Source: Druceiella hillmani (lineage: Eukaryota; Arthropoda; Insecta; Lepidoptera; Hepialidae). From it: a DNA stretch of 64,000 nt. The translations under genes were made by a program, and so were the position numbers. The stretch is from NCBI GenBank assembly GCA_039881145.1, contig JAYKKI010000003.1:2849001-2913000 (forward strand), read 5' to 3'. The notes under the pieces were generated by a model. It was not told the DNA's origin. It saw only the letters and a program-made list of their open reading frames with translations, and ran no database searches. Below, one piece after another: positions 12,910 to 25,210 of this stretch (position 1 is its first letter; each line of letters begins with the position of its first letter).

Positions 12910-13930
12910 TTCACAATGACAATACCAAGTATAAAACTGTTAAAGTTATTTCTTTTTAGACAATTAAACAAATCTAAACAGAGTAAGTTAGTTACGTTTA
13001 CCCATACAGTTTGTACTGCATGGTCCAAAAAAATTAAAAAAACTAACTCTGATAGTTTTAAATGTAGATCGATTTATTTTCGTGTAACGATCATATTATA
13101 GAATGAAAAAAAACTAGGTATAGAATGAAAAAATCTGAACAGTAGAAGTTTTGCACACAAATTGTATGAATTGATATAAAAGTAAGGTGAACTGAAATGT
13201 AAAGCATATTAAAACTTAAAGTATTTGTAAACTTTAAACTTCATCGCATTAAAAATAAGTAAAACATATTTACTTAATTTCCGATATATTAGTACATATT
13301 AAATAAAAAATAATAGGTACAGTAATAGCTACTTACTTAAACGCGCACATCTACAGTTTTATAATTTATATGTTGTTTTATTCCATTTATATAGTTTATT
13401 TAAACTCCACAAGTTACTATTCATTCATTTACAATATTAAAACATCCACGTATCATGTTTTGATTTTGTTATTAACCATTCTAGAAATATGACATATCTG
13501 CATGCATTCTCTGTTAATTCCGTAATTTTCTAACAGATGGCGCCAGTAACCATATGCTAGTTTTACGTATACTTGTTTCATGTATATGTTTTATTTATTA
13601 TAAGGTTTAAATACAAAAATAACGCTAGATTATTTCAGACATGACTTTACATTTCTATGTTGAATTTCAAATCTAGAGGTGTGATAGTTTTAGTAATAAT
13701 TTTTTTAGTTTTTTTTTTTAAATTACTGCACTTTGCATATGATAGTCCAAAACCAAGGCTTGTTGCGTAAAAGAAATACGACGTTCATTTATTGCGAGAA
13801 AAATTATAATAAATTTTTAATTCCGAACTTTGTTGAATCGTATTAATACGGAAAAATTATATCAAAACAAAAACACAAATTAAATGATGAAAATATGCAT
13901 TTTCAACAAAATTGAGAACATGGTTTTTTT
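12910..13930. other. Non-coding stretch
   Basis: AT-rich sequence without a recognisable gene. It may include the missing 5' part of the Helitron and the 5' end of the hAT element, but I could not locate either terminus. The only notable item is the GC-rich motif at 13,534-13,544. Confidence 0.5.
13534..13544 (+). promoter_or_regulatory. CTCF-like motif CAGATGGCGCC
   Basis: CAGATGGCGCC contains AGATGGCGC, which matches the core bound by insect CTCF (AGRKGGCGC). A nine-base GC-rich match is unlikely but not impossible by chance in this composition. Binding is inference only. Confidence 0.3.
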
Positions 13931-15315
13931 ATATCGAAGAAAAGATTGGTCTGTTATGTCTTATATTCAAAGAAAGCGTTGTTACGAAAAAAGTATAATG
14001 TTGTGCATCATTTTAAAACCAAACATAAATCATCCAATGAAAATTTACCTGTTGAATCACCTTTGAGAGATCACAAGTTGAGAGATTTGAAGCAATCTTT
14101 GCACCAGCAACAAAATGTTATATGGCTGTAGCAATCGCACAAAAAGAAGCAGTTACGAAGGCATCTTTTGAAATATGTTACATGCTTGCCAAAAAAAATT
14201 CCACATTTTGCCGATGCAAAAATAGTGAAAAAATATTTGTTAATAGCATCCGAGTCTTTATTTGGAAAGTTTTCAAACAAAAGTAAGAAAAAATAAGTGG
14301 TAAATATATAGGTGATATAAAAAAAACCCACAATCGTCTGGTTCTACATGTATACAGCGAATCGAAATACAGTGAACCTTAAAAAATTTCAATATTTCAA
14401 TCTGACTTATGACGCGAGTACGACATTCCTTCAACGCTCAGTGTGCAGTATTTATTTGGTAATCTGTGTAAAATTTAGTCTATGAAGAGTTTTTTTACAA
14501 TTATTCCTATGGAAGTTCAGAATCGTGGCAAAGATTTTTTTGAAAGCCGTGGCATTTCATATCGATGACTGGTAAAGAAAATGGTTTGGTTTCTTTATTA
14601 AAAATGAGCTTCACAGAGATATAGTAGCTAAACATTGCATATCTCATCAGGAACACCTATATGCACGGGTTCAGTTATAAAAACGGTAGTAAATATTGTT
14701 AATTTCTTAAAAGCACACGAACTCAATCAAGGTAATAACTCAAATGACTAATAAAATATTGGCATTTGGGAACAAACTACAGTTTTATGCAGAAGAAATA
14801 TATAATAATTATTTCGAAAACTTACCAACTCTTAACAAACTTGTAAAGGATACTACATTACTTTGGATTGCTACTCATATTCCACAAACATATATTACAA
14901 TGCTTACTGAATTCATGAATAAATTAGTTAGTGCGTTGACAGACAGATTTTCTGACACAAGATCCCTCTTGAATATCTTTGTATTATTAGAAAATTCAAT
15001 GCTATTCACGGCTTCAATAAATTAGGATTGACCAATCTCGTCTACTGACGAGATTATGAGCAGAAAAATGATTCAAATAAAAAAGAATATCTTGCGTTTT
15101 AGAAATTATTGCCTCTCACATATAAAAGCATAGAAAAATGTATATTATTGATTTTTATGTTTCCTTCAACATATGTATGCGAAGCTTCATACTCAAAAAT
15201 GAAATACATCAAACATATTTACAGAAATTGATTCACTAACAAATACCTCAATTATATCGTTAGAATAGCACGTAGCAAACAGAAGCCTGATTTAAATAGA
15301 ATAATTAAGAATACT
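13930..15315 (+). pseudogene. hAT transposase remnant (ZBED/GTF2IRD2 type)
   Basis: Cut-and-paste DNA transposase relic of the BED-finger hAT group. In order: the histidine half of a BED-type finger with LRKKYNVVHHFKTKH near 13,985-14,030; AKKN and FADAKIVKKYLLIASESLF at about 14,190-14,265 in shifted frames; YEEFFTIIPMEVQNRGKDFF at 14,481-14,540; the HQEHLYARV motif near 14,645; VKTVVNIVNFLKAHELNQ at about 14,676-14,730; an open 93-codon part at 14,744-15,025; and the C-terminal dimerisation region FPSTYVCEASYSKMKYIK at about 15,160-15,213. At least four frame changes and several stops (one just after the dimerisation motif) make it inactive. The large central catalytic part is short compared with an intact protein of roughly 600 residues. 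A domesticated gene is unlikely given this decay. Confidence 0.8.
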
Positions 15316-15420
15316 ACTAAGAATACTAAGAATACTAATTAAGGATTCTACTCAATTTCACGGACCTATTCATTATTAAAGAAGAATACGATGTATTTCT
15401 CCCTAATCCGGAGACGACGG

Positions 15421-15463
15421 CGCGGGCCACATCATAAGTGCCCAGTTTGAGAACTGATCGCTG
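15421..15463 (-). mobile_element. hAT terminal inverted repeat (right end)
   Basis: Read on the minus strand it starts CAGCGATCAGTTCTCAAACT and continues with a GTGGCCCGCG block. This is the usual shape of hAT ends of this group (CAG-N-G-N-TTCTCAAACT followed by a GC-rich segment). It sits about 110 bp after the transposase remnant. I could not find the matching left end or an 8-bp target duplication. Confidence 0.6.
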
Positions 15464-18240
15464 ACGTAATGCAACAGCTATTTAATTCAGAATGAATCAT
15501 ATAAGTTGCGTATTTCGATCTACACAGTTCTATTGATTCCTCAGAGTCACTGAATCATTTAGGTAAACCGATTCTTCTTACTGATTCATTTTAGCGAGTC
15601 ATTTTAGTTAGATAAAATTACCCACGGCTAAAACCAATCTGATGCGTTCTAACATAACCTAGCTAAGCCCGATATTAACAAATCAATTCACATCAAACAT
15701 CACCTAGCCAATTTTCAAAAATATTTTCAATGTGCGGACTCACTTTTATTATAGTTTTATAGCACAATGTATATATATTTTCATAGACAGTTAATGTTAA
15801 TATGAAGAAAATTTTATTTTTAGAAAACATTGTCAAAGGGATAAAGTTTTTATATCTTTGTCTATATTGTTGTACATAATAAAAAAACTTATTAATATAT
15901 GAAAAATTTTAATTTAAGACCTTGAAATTTGTTTAACTGATATTTAGTTTTGAGTCTGAATTTGCAAATAGTTTCAAACTCGTTATGTTGAATGAAGGAG
16001 ATGAAATCAACCACTTAGGCAAATTCTTGGGCAAAAACTAGTTAACCAGAATCAAATATCTGTTTTGATAAAGTTATTTACACGTGCGTATAGGTTTGTG
16101 AAAGAAAAATATTATAAGAGGCAATAAGTAAAATATTAATTACACTCGACGGCACCACACCCAATAGTGAGTTATTTAAAGACGAATTGATTTTCGTTCC
16201 ATACATACGCGTAAAAAAATTCTATTCGAAATAGAAAGCTATTTTAGGCCAACTGTTGAAAGATGAAGAATGAAAGAATAGTGCGGCTTGAAAAAAAAAT
16301 TAATTGTGAGAATGAGATATATGGAAATATTTAAAGAAAGAAACAAGAGTAACATTTATATGCAACATTTGTGCAAATATGTCTCGCATTGCAACTTTAT
16401 CTAAGTGGTTTTAAATATTCTGAATAATAAAATGTATGTAAGTTTAATATATTTATCTCGACAAATGAGTGAATTTCAGAAAACTCTCATGTTTTCTATT
16501 AAAATCCATTTTTGTTCTTGTGGAATAAGAGAGCTTAACAGCTTTCTTATTTGATTAAATAAGAAAGCTGTTAAGCTCATTCATTTTAAAAAATATTATT
16601 CAACAGTTATTCAAATTTTATTTCAGGAACGTTCGTTTCAACAAAAATTATTGGGAAGAAATATATCCTGCACATTATTGTTTTGGTTTATGTTCTCGGC
16701 ATTAAAAAGGAGACAAAAACGAGAGTTCAGGTGTGAGTTCAGGATGCTTAAGATTAAATAATTAGATTACTAATATTACAGGAAGCACGTCTAAAAGTGA
16801 TTTAAGTTGGGTTATATAAAAAAAGTATCCTTTTTATGAGCAATTTATTTATGTATTAAAATATTATCATTAAGAATGAAAATGTGAACAAATTACACAT
16901 ATTTTTGACAATATTATATAGAATGCTGAAACGTTATCGTTATTGGTATTTTAGTACAATTTAAATGGGTTCTTATATCTGAGTCTTGAAAATATCTAAA
17001 TTAGATAACTAAACAATGAAAAATGTAATACAATTTTCAAACCACCTTTATTGATCTTCAGAAAACGTAACTTCACACAATTTAGAGTTTTTTGAGACAT
17101 CAAAGGGTTTAAAGCTGTAAATTTAATTATTTAAAGCGAACATTAAACGGGTTCGGATAATAAAGAAATGCAGCACTATCAAGTTTTTAAATGTTTTGTT
17201 TTGTGAAGTTTATCTCATTTAGGTTATTTTTGGCCACTTGCTTTTTCACACTTATTTCATTCATTTATTGACTAAATTGTTTGTTATTAATATAGCTGCC
17301 CAAATATACCGATTGGGTATACGATTAGGATTCAAGTATTTTGAGTGCATTAAAAGAAATAAAAATAAAAAAACTAAGATTCCATTATGTATTCATGTAT
17401 TTCATTTGTGTTAACACTATTAAGTAAAAAATTTATTTCATGTTTTCTTATCTCTGTTATGTTATTGATAAAATACACTAAGCCTCTTTCATATTAATTT
17501 TTTCACAATACTTCAGATCTAGAATTATAATAATAATCAGTTAATTAATCATCTGAATGCCTATCCTGTAAATTAAAAAGGACAAAATTAACAAAATATT
17601 ATGGAAATTTTTAAGAAAAATGGGGTTTACATATGAACACGAAAAGATTGCATTTTGGCTTTTCAATTTATCTATTCGTATTATAATTTTGTATAAACTA
17701 ATTATATAAATAAATTGTTTCAAAATGTAATTTAAATTTCACTTAATATCTTTCAATACTACCAGTGTATAAAATTTATAAGTACGATTATTTGTATGCT
17801 TAATGTGAATGTCGGGTCGTAAGTAAACTCATGGTTGAGTTATAATTTAATTACAAGAAACTTTGTCATGTACCATGTTCCCTTTCCAATAACAATGAAA
17901 CGCTAATTAGCACTCCGATTGAGCATTGCATATTATACAAGAGAGCAGTGTATGTCTTGTATAAATACAACAAAAAAATTAAAACGAATAAACTGACCAT
18001 TTCGAATTATATTATATTATTTTAAGTAGTATATTTTTTATTATTTAATTTAGTTTTAATTTGGATACAATTAAACCCGTCATTTCAAAAAGGGCATGAG
18101 TAACACTTTTTTGAAAATCACTTTCTGACGCCATTATGAGGGCATATTTCTTTATACCACAAGCCAACTTAAAAAGCAATCAAAAACTCAAGTCTGCATA
18201 AAAAGGGGCGCGAATTCTGAACTCATGTTCTTTTCAATAA
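15464..18240. other. Non-coding stretch
   Basis: No gene recognised. It holds a 22-bp perfect inverted repeat at 16,531-16,578 and otherwise plain AT-rich sequence. Confidence 0.6.
16531..16578. repeat. Perfect 22-bp inverted repeat, 4-nt loop
   Basis: Arms 16,531-16,552 and 16,557-16,578 are exact reverse complements around GATT. The arm begins GAGCTTAACAGCTTTC and is not simple sequence, so this is a strong hairpin in both DNA and RNA. Confidence 0.97.
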
Positions 18241-18260
18241 AAACGAAACGCAGCTGATAG

Positions 18261-18843
18261 ATGTGGCATAATCTCATTTTATTTGATACGAAAATGAAAA
18301 ATCGTGAGTTTGATGAAAATGCTTTTAGACCAAGAAAAAGAGTAGTTGGTGTAAATACTAGTGAAAACTATAAACATAACACAATAAAAAAGCCAAAATT
18401 GCTGAGGAAGCCTAAAAAGATGATGTGGCACCAAAACAAACAGGAGCATCTTGCAGGTTAATATTTTGTTCATTATTCGTTCTGAATATTATGTTTATTT
18501 ACTCACGATGTTTTACCACATAAATTACTAGCTCCAGATAATATTTACAGTTTCTCTTTTTTACAGGTGTCATTTTAAGCTTGTATCTGAAGATTTCAAA
18601 AAAAGTACCATCCGTTTTATTAACGATTTACACACCAGCTGGGTATAAAAATCTTATAGCTGTGGCTAATGAAAATTTTGGAAAAGAAGACCCAAATATG
18701 AAGATATTATAGAGATAAAAAAATACTGGCCAAACCATTATAAGAAACTGGTCCTACCTGTGAATTTCTACGGTATTGAAGTACTCAAGAACAAAAAAGT
18801 GACTTGTTATTTCCAAATTGTCATACATCACTTTTCTCAAGTC
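18261..18843 (+). pseudogene. Degenerate, spliced-looking open frames of unknown family
   Basis: An open frame of 66 codons at 18,261-18,461, rich in lysine and arginine, runs into a GT-AG pair: donor TTGCAG|GTTAAT at 18,457 and acceptor CTTTTTTACAG|GTGTC at 18,566, a 110-bp intron. In one frame the join reads TGASCR|CHFKLVSEDFKK, a Cys-x-Cys motif; in another it reads HLAG|VILSLYLKISKK. Further protein-like frames follow: TIYTPAGYKNLIAVANENFG (about 18,630-18,690) and EIKKYWPNHYKKLVLPVNFY (about 18,712-18,771), separated by stops. The mix of frames indicates decay. I do not recognise the family; the Cys-x-Cys part recalls uncharacterised transposon-like insect proteins. It may belong to a DNA element together with the repeats just downstream. 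Confidence 0.35.
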
Positions 18844-19599
18844 TAAACCAGGTCATGTGACAACTTGTGCATCCATAGGTTGTTCAGTCAGTCATTAATT
18901 CCAGTTATTACATAGTGCAGGCACCCGGTCGCCCTTACCATCAAGTAATACTATTACATATGCTGGTAAAGTGCCAGTTAATGAAACTTAAAAAGCTAGA
19001 AAAATATATCCCAGCAAAGTACCAAAATTTCTATATAAATGTTCTTGCATGATCAACAACTTCAGCAACCTATGAATATGAAGAAAATAATAATGATTAA
19101 CCAACATCTTTTCTAAAAATATTCAGTATTTCTATGTTCATTTCGGAAAAGACTTAAGTCCAGAAAATTAAATTCAAAATATCTTTGTGAAAATTGTCTC
19201 TTCATTAATAAATAAGTATAATAAGTTTGTTAATGCTATAGCACATTAAACATATAAGCTAACTAAATTATCTCGACATAACCGCTGAAACGTGCCGTTG
19301 AAATTATTAGATCAGATAACATCTATTACGGAATTAAGACATAGCACAGAAGTTAGACATGAAACTGTTCAATGTATTTTCAATCACTTTTAAATAGCGG
19401 CAGATAGCAGATAGCTGATAAAATTATATGTCCTCGTAAAATATATTTCGCTTCGGAATAAACAAATAATTTAGACTTCATACATTTAACTTCAATAGAT
19501 GAATTACCTATCATATGTTTTATCTAATACTCAGACATTTTAAATTATATCTAAAAGTGAATAAAATGTGTGACATTTTACGAAAGTCGGTACTCGCTG

Positions 19600-19701
19600 T
19601 TATCGGCAGAACGAATACACAACATGATTATCAGCAGGACGACTGCATTACAAACATATACAATATAGTATCCTGTTTATTAGCGGAACGGATACATTAC
19701 A
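19600..19701 (+). repeat. Three degenerate copies of a 24-bp motif
   Basis: Copies at 19,600-19,620, 19,629-19,652 and 19,678-19,701 follow TATCAGCAGGACGACTGCAT with variations; the last two end in CATTACA. Spacing is 29 and 49 bp. Clustered short repeats like these are typical of subterminal transposase-binding regions, and they lie just outside the foldback element. The function is inferred. Confidence 0.55.
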
Positions 19702-19748
19702 GAACGTACTGCCTTGTTTATCAAAAAGATAAATAAATTACAAAAAGA

Positions 19749-20852
19749 AACAATTTAAATACTTTACCTGCAAGCTAAAAGGGTGGTGTATTTTATTCGC
19801 TACCCTGGAAGGACCCGAAACCCTGCAGTGAAGGACTCGTACTATTAGTTAAAATAATGTTTATCGAGTTTAATATATTAACGTGATAATAAATGATCCC
19901 ATGGTGGAACCCTAATTCTGCAAGTTATAAATAAAATAAACAATGTTAAGACAATTATTCGCGATATAAGTCAGTTCTTCAAAATGGCAAAAAAATCATA
20001 CAGACTTATACGAGAGAGACATAGTTTCGACAAGCGGATATTTTAAAAATGTAGAACTGAAACACATTTTTTGACATTACTGCCATATCATGTGGGGACC
20101 GTCGATATTAGACACTCCTCACACGATATTGCAGAAATTATTTTTAAACTGGACAAAGAGGCTATGCTATTCAAACAATCGCTTGTTTTTAAAAATAATG
20201 AATTTTGTTAACCTTACACTTTGTCTCCAATGTTAGCGATTTTTTTCTGATTTATTGATTGGCTCTTTGGGAAATTGTGGAGGGCAATGATTTGTAAGAA
20301 TTAGTTTCGAAAAAGAGCATTTAGCAGAAAAGAACAGAACATTCAGCCTTCGTGATAAATAAATCATATAATCGCATAATAATCGCAGAAATATTTTCAC
20401 CACACCAAAACATATTATAACGTATGAAAAACAAGTATTTTCTATAAGTCAAAGCAAAAAACTTGTATAAAAATTTAAATATGCCTATAGAAACAACTTT
20501 TTCTTATATCCAGAAAACATACTTAGTAACATATTTACAAGCTACATTGTCCAAAAAAGTGTTTCGCCTCAACCTTTTATAAATATCCGCTTGTCAAATA
20601 TTAAGTGTGTATTTTATATATGTGTATAATATTTTGTGTGACTGTTAAGTACTGACTTGAATCGCGAATAATTTTCTTCACATTATTTATTTTATTTATA
20701 GCTTGCAGAATATGGCTTTCACTACAAAACTATCTATTACCACGTTATATTAAACTCAATTATTTTAATTAATAGTGCGAATCCCTAGCCGCAGAATCTA
20801 GGGTTCTTAAAAACACCACTCTTCTAACTCGGTGGTAAAGTAGTTCATTGTT
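19749..20852. mobile_element. 1.1 kb foldback element with ~300-bp inverted arms
   Basis: The left arm (about 19,749-20,080) and right arm (about 20,545-20,852) are reverse complements with small gaps, roughly 75-80% identical. Shared blocks from the outer end inward: ACTTTACC; GTGGTGT; a block around AATTAAAATAATTGAGTTTA; TTCTGCAAGCTATAAATAAA; ATTATTCGCGAT; GACAAGCGGATATTT; and GAAACAC followed by a T run. The core of about 460 bp has no open frame. This is the structure of a non-autonomous foldback or long-TIR MITE. The divergence of the arms says it is old. I could not define a target-site duplication, so the superfamily is open. Confidence 0.75.
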
Positions 20853-20859
20853 ATTTGAT

Positions 20860-23800
20860 TATGTACTATTATATCATTTTGTAATCGAAATTATTTTTAT
20901 AGCTGTTTATCTAAAAGTGGTTGCTGTTATGTTTATTTTTACTCAAGTATATAGTTGCAATTAAAATTGAATTTACCTGTTGTACAGCCTACAGTTTAAA
21001 CAATGTTTACAATTTGTAAAATATGTTCAGTATTGAAACAATTCTACATACGATATCTAATCTATATATCTTAATAAATAAAATCCACATACGTTTGGCC
21101 AATATTTTATATTTTTTCTTTTATGTTTTGGTATTACTTTTTTTAAACATTCTATCTGTTAATAATTGTCAAAATGTTTAAAATGTTTGTATTCACCAGA
21201 ATTAATTTTGGTAATTTAATACTACGATGGTTAAATCGGATAAATTAATTTCGGTGGTAGTTTAGTGTAGCTTTAGATTTGTGAGAATTGAGAATTTACT
21301 CACTAAGAAAATCTCCTTGTATACCTCAAACTTAAAAATCACTAATTTTAATTAGCATCACAAAGACGTCGGACAGTTACTAAGTAATAGTTCATAAATA
21401 CTTTTTTCCATCAAATAATAGTTTTCTTGTTAGATGAAACGACTTCCGTTTTTTATAAATATACCATGATTAAATTTTGTTTCACTAGCAGATCAGTCTG
21501 GTAAATTATAATACTACGATTGTTTTTCCTAAAAAAGGCATATCTAAAATTCTAATTAAGTTATTTATATAAAATCCAGGAACTGCAATAATAATAAATA
21601 AAACGAGGGATATAATAAATAAACAATAATAAACGAATAATAATAAATAAACGAAATATTTTAACCCACGAATAAAATAACAATATCTTGTAACTTTAGA
21701 TCAGATAATTAATAGATGCACGAACAATGTGATTTCAAGATGAATATTATATGCTGGGATCATTTTGAATTGGCAGAATATAATAGCAACAAATAAATAT
21801 AAATTATAGGTGACTTTTAATAAAAGATTGTATGTTAAACTTTCACTTATTATAACCCAAACATAGTTTTTATAATATTGAAAATTATTTTATTTAGTTC
21901 TCATGTTTATCATCCATAACTTGGTAATTAATTGGACCTAAATAAAGGCAAATTCAAAACTATTATAGTTTTACGTTTAAATTTTTAAACACGTCAGTTT
22001 CGAATGTAAATTTGATAATTAATGTTTCATGTCCACCACTCTCTAATGCCGATCGTCGAACGTCCAATATGCCGTTAATGACGTAAAAAAGAGTAAACAA
22101 ATGTATTATGAAACCATGCAAGAGATCAGAATTACATTGTGAACTTTAATTGAATCATTATTTTTTTCTAAAATAGTGCACTGATATTTATAAGGTATTG
22201 AGACAAATATTACGTAGGAATAATTGTTCATTTAAGTGGTTGACATCCGATATTTGAAATTTTGCACTTGTACTAAAAGACGAATGGCCTAAGTCCATAT
22301 AATGTTGGGCCTAGATGTAACAAGAATAAAAATGGTATTTTTTATATTGGGAAATAAAAAAACAAGCCTTTGAATTCTTTTATTTGCTTCTTAAATTAAG
22401 TGCATGAAAAATGTTGTATTTTTTTTAAAAAAATAAATATTGCTTCTTCAATTAAGCGCATGAAAAATTTGGAATTCAATGTAGTTCCTTAGTCCAAAAC
22501 GCAGAATTGGTGTTTAAAATGTATCTAAAATTATAACTTTCAAACATAAATAGGTTTATTAACTATTATCAATGAAAAAAAAATTATTTCGTGAACCTTA
22601 AATTTTCATTTTTTGACCCACTCCTTTGTTATGTGATCTATTGTCAAAACGTCATTACTTCGAAAACAGTAATTTTGTTTCAATATTTCTCAGTCTTATG
22701 TATTTAAGGAAACAAACACTGAAAGAGTAAAATATGTAATATTAATAAAGCCGAAGTATTTTTGAGAAATTCACGATACTTTTAGGACTGTGATACACAT
22801 ATATTTGGAAAGAAAATTAAAATTATTATTGGCAAATTGTTTAATAGAAACACTAGGTGCCCTTAAATGATTAATTTTTTTTTAAATATGATTAAATAAA
22901 TCCACACCATAATCCCTTATTTTTGAAATTGGCAGGTCCCATGGGAATTAACATATAAATAAAAAATATTTCTAATTTTGTATTTCCTGCCTATACTAAA
23001 CCGCGGGCATATCTATTAAGTACTAACTATGTTTAATAATTTAAAAATATACCTTCATACACACGGTCTAATTGTCTTGAATTTTAAGTTGAAATTCACA
23101 AAACCAAACGTGGTAATCAATAATATAACATTCTAATGTGCTTCAAAAAAAATTAAAATACCGTCATATTATAACCGTCATTTTGTTTGTAAGTTCTAAC
23201 ATATTCCTGTAATAGATTACTTATGTTAATTGCAATAAAAAAAACTAAAAATATCTTTCTTGAAATACAAGGCAATGAAGTGCATGCAAAATAAATTGCT
23301 ATCTGCGCCGTAAAATCGTTGCATATAGATATATGGTAATTTGTTATTTCAAAATTAAGTTCTATAGTTATTTGCAATTCTCCATCGTGAATATGATTAT
23401 TATAAATTCTAAGTGTAAACCACTTAAGTAAAACCAATTTCAGGTATTTTTAATAAACTACCTCAGACGTATAAATTTGTAAATAACACATAATGTAGCA
23501 AAAAAACACCTCCATATACAAATGAAAGCAAACTTAACTTGTTTTATAATATTATTTGAAATACTCATAAAAATATCTACACCCACCAATAACTCGAGAT
23601 TTATAACGTTACGCAGCCCAGGCAAGCAATTTTATTGAATCCACCATCATAAATTGGCAATTAAGACGAAAGCTTTTAACTGTGATGGATTTCATCAAAA
23701 TGTAATTTGGTCTTTTTAAATTCGTTTACTTAACTTATTCTTTTTTTGAACATATTGCATATAAATGTAATGAAAAATATTACTTTAGATGCACATGTAT

Positions 23801-25035
23801 CGGCTTGCATACGAAAGTTTTAAAATAAGACAGATTTAAATGAATGTGTCATGTTTTTAAAATGTGGTAAAACGTTTTCAAGTTTTTAGTATTATTTTGT
23901 GGTCTTTTACGTTTGATATAACAAATTTGAATCTTTTGAGCTTTACAGTGAAAAAAGTGAGTTTTATAAACCAAATAATATGTGATAATTTACACAAACC
24001 TGCTTATATAAAGAAATAACACAAAATAAAAGTAAAAGTTTACCACTTTATACAAACAAACTAGTTTTCAAAAATATCTATTTACCTTGAAATGCTTTTG
24101 ATCCTTTTACCTTGAAAATATTAAATTGAAAAATCTAATTATAAAAGTTAGTCTGTTGTGTATTTTGTTTGTTCATAAAGTAGGAAACTTGGGTGCAGTC
24201 TACCTGTTATTATTTGTATTTCCTTTGAACTATTTATTTGAAGTATGATCTATTTTTCAAGCGCATATCTAAAAAACAATTAACCTGTCAAATACTTATA
24301 AACATTTAAGGGTACATAATATTTCCATTAAGCTGTTTAAAATATTAATTTTTCATAACGTAAATACATCGCCAACTTCTCTCACAGGCGTCAAAAATGA
24401 TGCTTATTTAAATGGTATTATTTCTCAACTCCAATAAATATATTTTACGTATATATATCGTGTTGTATAATTTTCATGGGCATAATAAATAGATATTTTT
24501 AACATAAATTCACTTTTTAACTTCATTGAAATTACTTATATATTCTTTTCTAAAACTATTCGACGCAAAAATTTAAATATAATATGGAAATGGAGTATGG
24601 TGGCCCAATCATAGACCTGGTGAATAAAAAGGTATATTTAAATTGTGGCGTTAATTTCACGAGGTTAATTTGCATATATTAAACAAATTTTTTCAACTTA
24701 TCCCGTAGAGTGTCCCGTAGAGTGAAACACAAATTCAGCAATATATATGATGTCATCTTTTTATAAATGTATCTAATCATTTTACGGGAAAAACATAAAA
24801 ATTGCTATTGTCCGCTCTTATAACCAAAATGATCGATCAGAAAAATAAAAAAATCATGGACATTGAAAGTTAGGTATAGATTGAAGGAAAAATATAAGGT
24901 TTGAATAATTGTAGCGCGATTAATTGTTACAAACAATTCAATTATTCATTTCATTAAAACTGCTGAACAATTAGTTTAGAAAAAAAGTTTTTCGCAAAAA
25001 AATTCTTGTTATATAAGGAGCAACGATTGTCTTTA
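20860..25035. other. Non-coding stretch
   Basis: No gene recognised. It contains an AATAA-rich tract near 21,585-21,660, a direct repeat of about 26 bp spaced 56 bp apart (about 22,385 and 22,441), and a 12-bp tandem duplication of TCCCGTAGAGTG near 24,703-24,726. The open frame of 94 codons at 23,153-23,437 (minus strand) lacks an ATG start and any recognisable domain. Confidence 0.55.
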
Positions 25036-25039
25036 TACG

Positions 25040-25210
25040 TTTTTTAAAATCGTCAATTCGACTCAGTCGAGCCGGTCTCCATTCAACTTTGCGCATGCGC
25101 GATATAAGACTTAATGCGGTCGGTAGCATGGCAGATGGGGTTTAGTCTGCACATAATCAGTGTGCGTTATTATTAACATTTAATTGGAGGGGCTAATAGT
25201 ACGGAACACT
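25040..25210. promoter_or_regulatory. GC-rich island with NRF-1/EWG-type site
   Basis: A local rise in G+C and CpG in a region otherwise below 30% G+C. It contains TGCGCATGCGCG at 25,090-25,101, a perfect match to the NRF-1 consensus YGCGCAYGCGCR (Erect wing in Drosophila). Upstream is an initiator-like ACTCAGTCG at about 25,060, and downstream an ATG in the context AGCATGGCAGATGGGG at about 25,128. Such sites mark promoters of broadly expressed genes in animals. The ATG frame stops after five codons unless it splices, so the transcript, direction and gene are unknown. Confidence 0.4.

Noticed and set aside
14071..14331. Minus-strand frame of 86 codons
   Set aside because: Antisense to the hAT transposase remnant, whose plus-strand motifs are recognisable.
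23153..23437. Minus-strand frame of 94 codons
   Set aside because: It starts at TTG, not ATG, has no recognisable motif and typical AT-rich composition. Length alone is not enough in this sequence.
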